Assembly (NCBI GenBank): GCA_011620785.1
Contig: WOYM01000042.1
Location: 2,879 to 11,712, forward strand
Reading direction: 5' to 3'
Source: Methanothrix sp.
GTDB taxonomy: Archaea; Halobacteriota; Methanosarcinia; Methanotrichales; Methanotrichaceae
Length of the DNA: 8,834 nucleotides
Position numbers and translations under genes: made by a program. The stretch's first letter is position 1, and every line of letters begins with the position of its first letter. Of this stretch, positions 5,522 to 8,834 are shown piece by piece. Under the pieces are notes generated by a model. It was not told the DNA's origin. It searched no databases and saw only the letters and a program-made list of their open reading frames with translations.

Positions 5522-6303
5522 CTGGATTCTAGAACGTCCGCCATGCCGTAAATACCAGGCTTCCTGCCAACCACCCAGGTGGCTGCCCGCACTGCACCGC
5601 TGGCAAAAGCGACTCTGCTATGGGCCTGGTGCCGGATCTCCAGCCTCTCGCCAGGACCCGCCAAAAGGACGGTATGGTCTCCCACGATGTCCCCTGCCCG
5701 CACGGCATGAACTCCAATCTCTTTGCCTCGCGGCATAATCCCGTTCCGGCCATAGACGACCTCCGAGAGATCCGACTCTCCCCGAGCTCTTCTTATAGCC
5801 TCCAATGTAGCCAGAGCAGTGCCGCTGGGTGCGTCCTTCTTTTGGTTGTGATGGGCTTCTATGATCTCTATATCGAAATCGTAGCCCTTGAGAGCAGCCG
5901 CAGCATCAGCCACCAGCTTCCAGAACAGGTTTACTCCCACGCTGAAGTTGGGGGTTATGACCGCGGCCACATTGCCTTCTATTGCCTCTCTCATCTCGGA
6001 ATGCTGTTCCGAAGAGATGCCTGTGGTTCCCACCACCAGATCGACACCTAGAGAGGCCGCTATGCAGACGTTTTTCACTGCCGCTTTGGCTATTGTGAAG
6101 TCGATGAGCACATCCGGCCTGGTCTCTTTCAAGACCTGCTCCAGCTGGGAGGCATCTTTTACCAGAACGCCCCCCTGAAGCGGCTTTCCCGCGCCGACCA
6201 CATCCAGGCCTGCCACAAGCTCCATCCCCTCAATCCTGGCCGCCTCCTGGATGACCAGGGTGCCCATGCGCCCCAGCGCTCCAGTAATCGCAATTCGAGT
6301 CAT
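5518..6303 (-). CDS. dapB: 4-Hydroxy-tetrahydrodipicolinate reductase
   Basis: It reduces the DapA product to tetrahydrodipicolinate with NAD(P)H in lysine and diaminopimelate synthesis in the cytoplasm. At 261 residues it has the normal length. The Rossmann motif is GALGRMG (8-14), the cofactor-side GTTG is at 92-95, and NFSVGVN is at 119-125. The signature EAHHNQKKDAPSGTA (149-163) carries the catalytic His151-His152 and Lys155, with the GT that binds substrate. The C-terminus returns to the dinucleotide fold. All key residues are present. The ATG overlaps the dapA stop by 4 nt (ATGA) and the 3' end overlaps the next gene in the same way, so the three are probably cotranscribed and translationally coupled. 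A dapL- or dapC/D/E-type transaminase step is not encoded here. The call is very secure. Confidence 0.98.
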   Translation of the reverse strand: MTRIAITGALGRMGTLVIQEAARIEGMELVAGLDVVGAGKPLQGGVLVKDASQLEQVLKETRPDVLIDFTIAKAAVKNVCIAASLGVDLVVGTTGISSEQHSEMREAIEGNVAAVITPNFSVGVNLFWKLVADAAAALKGYDFDIEIIEAHHNQKKDAPSGTALATLEAIRRARGESDLSEVVYGRNGIMPRGKEIGVHAVRAGDIVGDHTVLLAGPGERLEIRHQAHSRVAFASGAVRAATWVVGRKPGIYGMADVLESR

Positions 6304-7175
6304 GCTCTCTCGCCCAGGGTCACCAGCAGCTCCTTTAGCATCTTCTCTTTATCTGCAGCCATCTCCCCCAGAGGAAGGCGCAATGGGCCGCCTGCCAATC
6401 CCAGGTACTTATGAGCAGTCTTCACAGGTATGGGATTGGTCTCAAGGAACATCGCTCGAACCAGGGGAGCAAGCTCATAGTGCAGGGATCTTGCCTTCTC
6501 CAGGTCGCCCTTCATCATGGCATCCACCATTGCCACAGTCTTTCTGGGGGCAACATTGGCCACCACTGAGATCACGCCCTTTGCACCCAAGGCCATGGCT
6601 GGAAGCGTAAGATCATCATCGCCACAAAGAACGGAAAAGTCGCTTCCCCATGTCTGCTCAATAATTTGAGATAGCTGGGAAAGGCTTCCGCTGGCCTCCT
6701 TTATGGCCACGATATTCTTTATTCGGGAGAGCTTTGCCACAAGCTCCGGCTTGAGGTCGATTCCGGTCCTCTTGGGAACATTGTAGAGCACTATGGGGAT
6801 GTCGCACTTCTCGGCCACGGTCTTGAAATGCTCGAACATGCCGCGATCATTGGGCTTATTATAGTATGGGGTGATCAGCAGGGCAGCATCTGCGCCCGCC
6901 TCTGCGGCATGACAAGTCAGCTCCACCGCCTCGCGGGTGTTATTGGAACCAGTTCCTGCTATCACCGGAACCGTGGAGTTCTCCACTGCGATCTCTATCA
7001 CTCGCTTATGCTCTTCGAAGGTCAGAGTTGCCGCCTCACCGGTAGTGCCGCAGGGAACCATGCCTGCTATTCCTGTTTTGCTCAGGTACTCTACGTTTCT
7101 CTTCAGACCCTCCTCGTCCAGGCTCTTGTCCTCATGAAATGGCGTGATTATCGCAGGAAGCACGCCGCTATACAT
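6300..7175 (-). CDS. dapA: 4-Hydroxy-tetrahydrodipicolinate synthase
   Basis: It condenses pyruvate with aspartate semialdehyde, the committed step toward lysine. At 291 residues it is a full-length TIM-barrel class I aldolase. It shows GTTGEAATL (43-51) with Thr44-Thr45, ITPYYNKP (101-108), LYNVPKRTG (130-138) with catalytic Tyr131 and substrate-binding Arg136, and VAIKEASG (156-163) with Schiff-base Lys159. All active-site residues are conserved. The start is the ATG at 7173-7175; a TTG one codon upstream also opens the frame, but GAGGT eight nt before the ATG and the family N-terminus (MYSGVLPAIITPF) favour the ATG. The start lies inside the end of rps17e (8-nt overlap). The related aldolases N-acetylneuraminate lyase and KDG aldolase are less likely given the adjacent dapB. 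It shares aspartate semialdehyde with the homoserine dehydrogenase in this window. Confidence 0.97.
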   Translation of the reverse strand: MYSGVLPAIITPFHEDKSLDEEGLKRNVEYLSKTGIAGMVPCGTTGEAATLTFEEHKRVIEIAVENSTVPVIAGTGSNNTREAVELTCHAAEAGADAALLITPYYNKPNDRGMFEHFKTVAEKCDIPIVLYNVPKRTGIDLKPELVAKLSRIKNIVAIKEASGSLSQLSQIIEQTWGSDFSVLCGDDDLTLPAMALGAKGVISVVANVAPRKTVAMVDAMMKGDLEKARSLHYELAPLVRAMFLETNPIPVKTAHKYLGLAGGPLRLPLGEMAADKEKMLKELLVTLGERA

Positions 7176-7383
7176 CAACCTCGACCTCTCTTCTCGTACT
7201 TCTCTGCCTCATAACATTGGATATGTAGCCTGCTACGCGGTTGCGGATGGTTTTGTTCTTGATATCGGTATACTCAGATACCCTCAGCTTGTTCTGCTCA
7301 AAGTCAGGGCTAAATGAGCTCTCGTAGGTTCTCAACAGGTCCATCGCGAAATTCTTAATATAACTAGGCTTTACGCTTCCCAT
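7168..7383 (-). CDS. rps17e: Ribosomal protein S17e (small subunit, archaeal/eukaryotic type)
   Basis: This 71-residue protein begins MGSVKPSYIKNFAMDLL, contains FSPDFEQNK (24-32) and ends its core with KTIRNRVAGYISNVMRQR (44-61), the hallmark of S17e. The family occurs in archaea and eukaryotes but not bacteria. The frame is open 22 codons further upstream to an ATG overlapping the thiDN stop, which would give 93 residues. I reject that extension because family members start at this Met, because GGAG lies eight nt before the ATG at 7381-7383, and because a TATA box at 7431-7438 predicts initiation near 7409, inside the extension. A short basic-acidic tail (RSTRREVEVDV) is slightly longer than usual and overlaps the dapA start. 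The identification is very secure and the start is well supported. Confidence 0.97.
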   Translation of the reverse strand: MGSVKPSYIKNFAMDLLRTYESSFSPDFEQNKLRVSEYTDIKNKTIRNRVAGYISNVMRQRSTRREVEVDV

Positions 7384-7430
7384 AATCAACACTCCAGCTA
7401 GATCAATCCTTTGTGCATCCTTGCTCCACA

Positions 7431-7438
7431 ATTTATAT
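7431..7438 (-). promoter_or_regulatory. TATA element of the rps17e-dapA-dapB unit
   Basis: Minus-strand GATATAAAT contains TATAAA at 7432-7437. It sits just after the thiDN stop codon in the 62-nt gap. Initiation 25 nt downstream would fall near 7409, giving a leader of about 26 nt that includes the GGAG of rps17e (7392-7395). It indicates that the ribosomal protein and lysine genes can be transcribed independently of thiDN. Confidence 0.65.
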
Positions 7439-7445
7439 CTTACTA

Positions 7446-8783
7446 TCATCCTGCAGAATGCCCCAAGCCCTGGACGCCGGCAAGCCTGGCCAACAGTTCG
7501 ACCAGCAAGGATGCTGAAGCCCCAAGCAGATAAAGCCTGGGCTCCTTTCCATCAGCGCCCTCATCCCATATCGCAGCGGGCAGTAGAGCTGAGCCTTCCC
7601 CTTCGCTCAGCTCCTCTTCGCCCTTCAAATGGAATTGGCCAATTGCTACCAGTTCATCCAATCGAGCGCGATCTACTATCGGGAGGCCAAGCTCTCTGCA
7701 GGATAGGAGGGCCTTTGGCTGCAATTCGATGGCCGCTTTTGCCAGGGGGTCTATTTTCATTGCGGCAAGGATCACAGAAGCGCTATCGCTCCTGCCACCG
7801 AAGCGAAATCCTCCAAAACGGCATACTCTCTCCTCGATCTTCGTTAATCCTCCCTCCAGCGCTGCTACATCCTCAGGGCATCTGGCACCAGGAATGGCCA
7901 TGGCAGGCCCTGCTCCTCCCTTCAGCATGAGATCGAAGAGCTTGTGAGAATTTTCCAGCAGATCCACCGCCACTTCCAGATCGCACAGAACCCGGTAACG
8001 GCTCGCTTCAACTCTCAGGGCTGCAGACTGGTTTACCGGGCCCACCCCCTTTCCCACCCTAAGGCTCCCGCGAAGGGCGCTCTTTGCGAACTCCTTTGCA
8101 TTCCGGGCGGCGTCCTCAATTGAGCAGCCCAGGGCAAGAAAAGAGGTTAAAGCGGCAGAGAAGGTACATCCAATGCCGTGGTTCTCTCCTGGTATCCTTT
8201 CTGAGGGCAGAAGAGTGGACTTGTTCCGCACCATGAGCAGATCGGTGCAATCCAGGTGCCCTCCTTTGACGATCACCGCTTGCGCCCCCAGGCTCATGAT
8301 ACCGTGGGCTGCATGAGCAGCACTATCCATGTCGCGAACGCGGATTCCAGAAAGAGCCTCTGCCTCGAAGATGTTGGGGGTGACCACCCCTGCCAGGGGG
8401 ATCAAGCGCTCTTTCAGGGCAGATACCGCATCGGGCCGAAGGAGCCTGCCGCCAGCCTCAGCCTCGATCACCGGATCCAGGACCAAATGAATATCATTCG
8501 CCTGGAGGTGATCGGCTACTGTATCCACAATCTCCGCCGAGTGGAGCATACCGGTCTTGGCCCAGGCAATGGAAAAGTCTTCTGTGATCGATTCGAGCTG
8601 CGCTCTTACCTCTTCGGGAGAGAGTGCATAGACGTGCTGCACTCCCAGAGTGTTCTGGGCGGTGATGGCGGTCAGGGCGGATGTTCCATGCAGGCCCAGG
8701 ACGGAAAATGTCTTGATGTCCGCCTGGATTCCGGCACCTCCTCCTGAATCCGATCCGCCTATAGTCAACACAACTTTCGGCAT
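7446..8783 (-). CDS. thiDN: Bifunctional-type thiamine protein: HMP-P kinase (ThiD) fused to ThiN domain
   Basis: Residues 1 to about 255 are a ThiD ribokinase-fold enzyme that phosphorylates hydroxymethylpyrimidine (phosphate) to the diphosphate. It shows TIGGSDSGGGAGIQAD (7-22), DPV (103-105), TPN (135-137), VKGGH (172-176) and the anion-hole/catalytic segment HGIGCTFSAAL with Cys206. Residues from about 262 form a ThiN domain, the archaeal thiamine-phosphate synthase module, recognisable from PGARCPEDVAAL (298-309), ILAAMKIDP (338-346) and a late DR (371-372). At 445 residues it is the normal fusion length. The ThiN half looks degenerate: where catalytic members have GR and SxH-type motifs this one has Gly312 and Asp333. 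So ThiD should be active, while ThiN may be inactive, altered or regulatory. No clear Shine-Dalgarno precedes the ATG. The ThiD and fusion calls are secure; the loss of ThiN activity is inferred. Confidence 0.93.
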   Translation of the reverse strand: MPKVVLTIGGSDSGGGAGIQADIKTFSVLGLHGTSALTAITAQNTLGVQHVYALSPEEVRAQLESITEDFSIAWAKTGMLHSAEIVDTVADHLQANDIHLVLDPVIEAEAGGRLLRPDAVSALKERLIPLAGVVTPNIFEAEALSGIRVRDMDSAAHAAHGIMSLGAQAVIVKGGHLDCTDLLMVRNKSTLLPSERIPGENHGIGCTFSAALTSFLALGCSIEDAARNAKEFAKSALRGSLRVGKGVGPVNQSAALRVEASRYRVLCDLEVAVDLLENSHKLFDLMLKGGAGPAMAIPGARCPEDVAALEGGLTKIEERVCRFGGFRFGGRSDSASVILAAMKIDPLAKAAIELQPKALLSCRELGLPIVDRARLDELVAIGQFHLKGEEELSEGEGSALLPAAIWDEGADGKEPRLYLLGASASLLVELLARLAGVQGLGHSAG

Positions 8784-8834
8784 ATCTTGGGCATTGAAAA
8801 TTAGGATGGCTTAAAGCAGATTTATCTGGCTTGG
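8784..8834 (-). promoter_or_regulatory. Upstream region of thiDN, possible TATA element
   Basis: The last 51 nt hold no Shine-Dalgarno before thiDN. Minus-strand GATAAATC (8819-8826) would place initiation near 8795 and a leader of about 12 nt; CTTTAAG (8808-8814) would give an almost leaderless transcript. Either fits a leaderless or short-leader mRNA. The evidence is weak and the window ends too soon to see a thiamine riboswitch or an upstream operator. Confidence 0.3.

Noticed and set aside
5529..5753. Minus-strand frame of 74 codons within dapB
   Set aside because: It lies out of frame inside the conserved C-terminal half of dapB and has no independent support.
7384..7449. 22-codon N-terminal extension of S17e overlapping the thiDN stop
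   Set aside because: It is absent from the S17e family as known to me, and it contains the TATA box region and the Shine-Dalgarno of the shorter start.
8256..8747. Plus-strand frame of 163 codons opposite the ThiD domain
   Set aside because: It is antisense to the conserved kinase domain, with no start signal and no recognisable family.
8784..8834. Thiamine riboswitch upstream of thiDN
   Set aside because: Only 51 nt are available and no TPP-aptamer core (CUGAGA-type segment) is seen in them.

Overview
The window looks like a chromosomal stretch of a methanogenic archaeon, most likely of the Methanosarcinales/Methanotrichales (Methanothrix-like; this narrower placement is a guess from general protein character and moderate GC). 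The domain call rests on an archaeal/eukaryotic-type ribosomal protein S17e, an archaeal ATP-dependent replicative DNA ligase, a ThiD-ThiN fusion, a gene matching methanogenesis marker protein 8, and archaeal-style TATA elements about 25 nt upstream of predicted transcript starts. I see no IS element, CRISPR array, tRNA or rRNA. The content is core metabolism and information processing.

Layout. All but one of the genes read on the minus strand, in two transcription units. The right-hand unit (8783 down to 5096) runs thiDN, rps17e, dapA, dapB, then an unrecognised CxxC/CxxxH protein. From rps17e onward the genes overlap by 4 to 8 nt. rps17e has its own TATA box and Shine-Dalgarno in the 62-nt gap after thiDN, so thiDN may be a separate or read-through unit. 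The left-hand unit (4774 down to the left edge) runs an ACT-domain protein, homoserine dehydrogenase (hom), DNA ligase (lig), histidinol dehydrogenase (hisD) and the start of a methanogenesis marker 8 (DUF2099-type) gene cut by the window edge. Spacing is a 4-nt overlap, then 21, 26 and 30 nt.

The roughly 320-nt gap between the two units is not empty. It carries divergent TATA elements, each inside a small dyad, and on the plus strand a 31-codon gene for a single-helix hydrophobic protein with a strong GGAGG site and a U-rich terminator.

The genes work together as follows. DapA and DapB take aspartate semialdehyde toward diaminopimelate and lysine. Homoserine dehydrogenase draws on the same aspartate semialdehyde for threonine and methionine, and the ACT-domain protein is a plausible amino-acid sensor for it. 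HisD completes histidine synthesis. ThiDN belongs to thiamine synthesis, but its ThiN half lacks the Arg and His I expect for catalysis. Several starts differ from the longest open frame: rps17e (7383), the ACT protein (4774) and dapA (7175) were shortened on Shine-Dalgarno and family grounds. hisD and the marker 8 gene start with GTG.

No clearly new multi-gene system is visible. The points most worth a second look are the 31-residue membrane protein, the degenerate ThiN domain, the GC-only hairpin around the hisD stop codon, and the two TATA-overlapping dyads.
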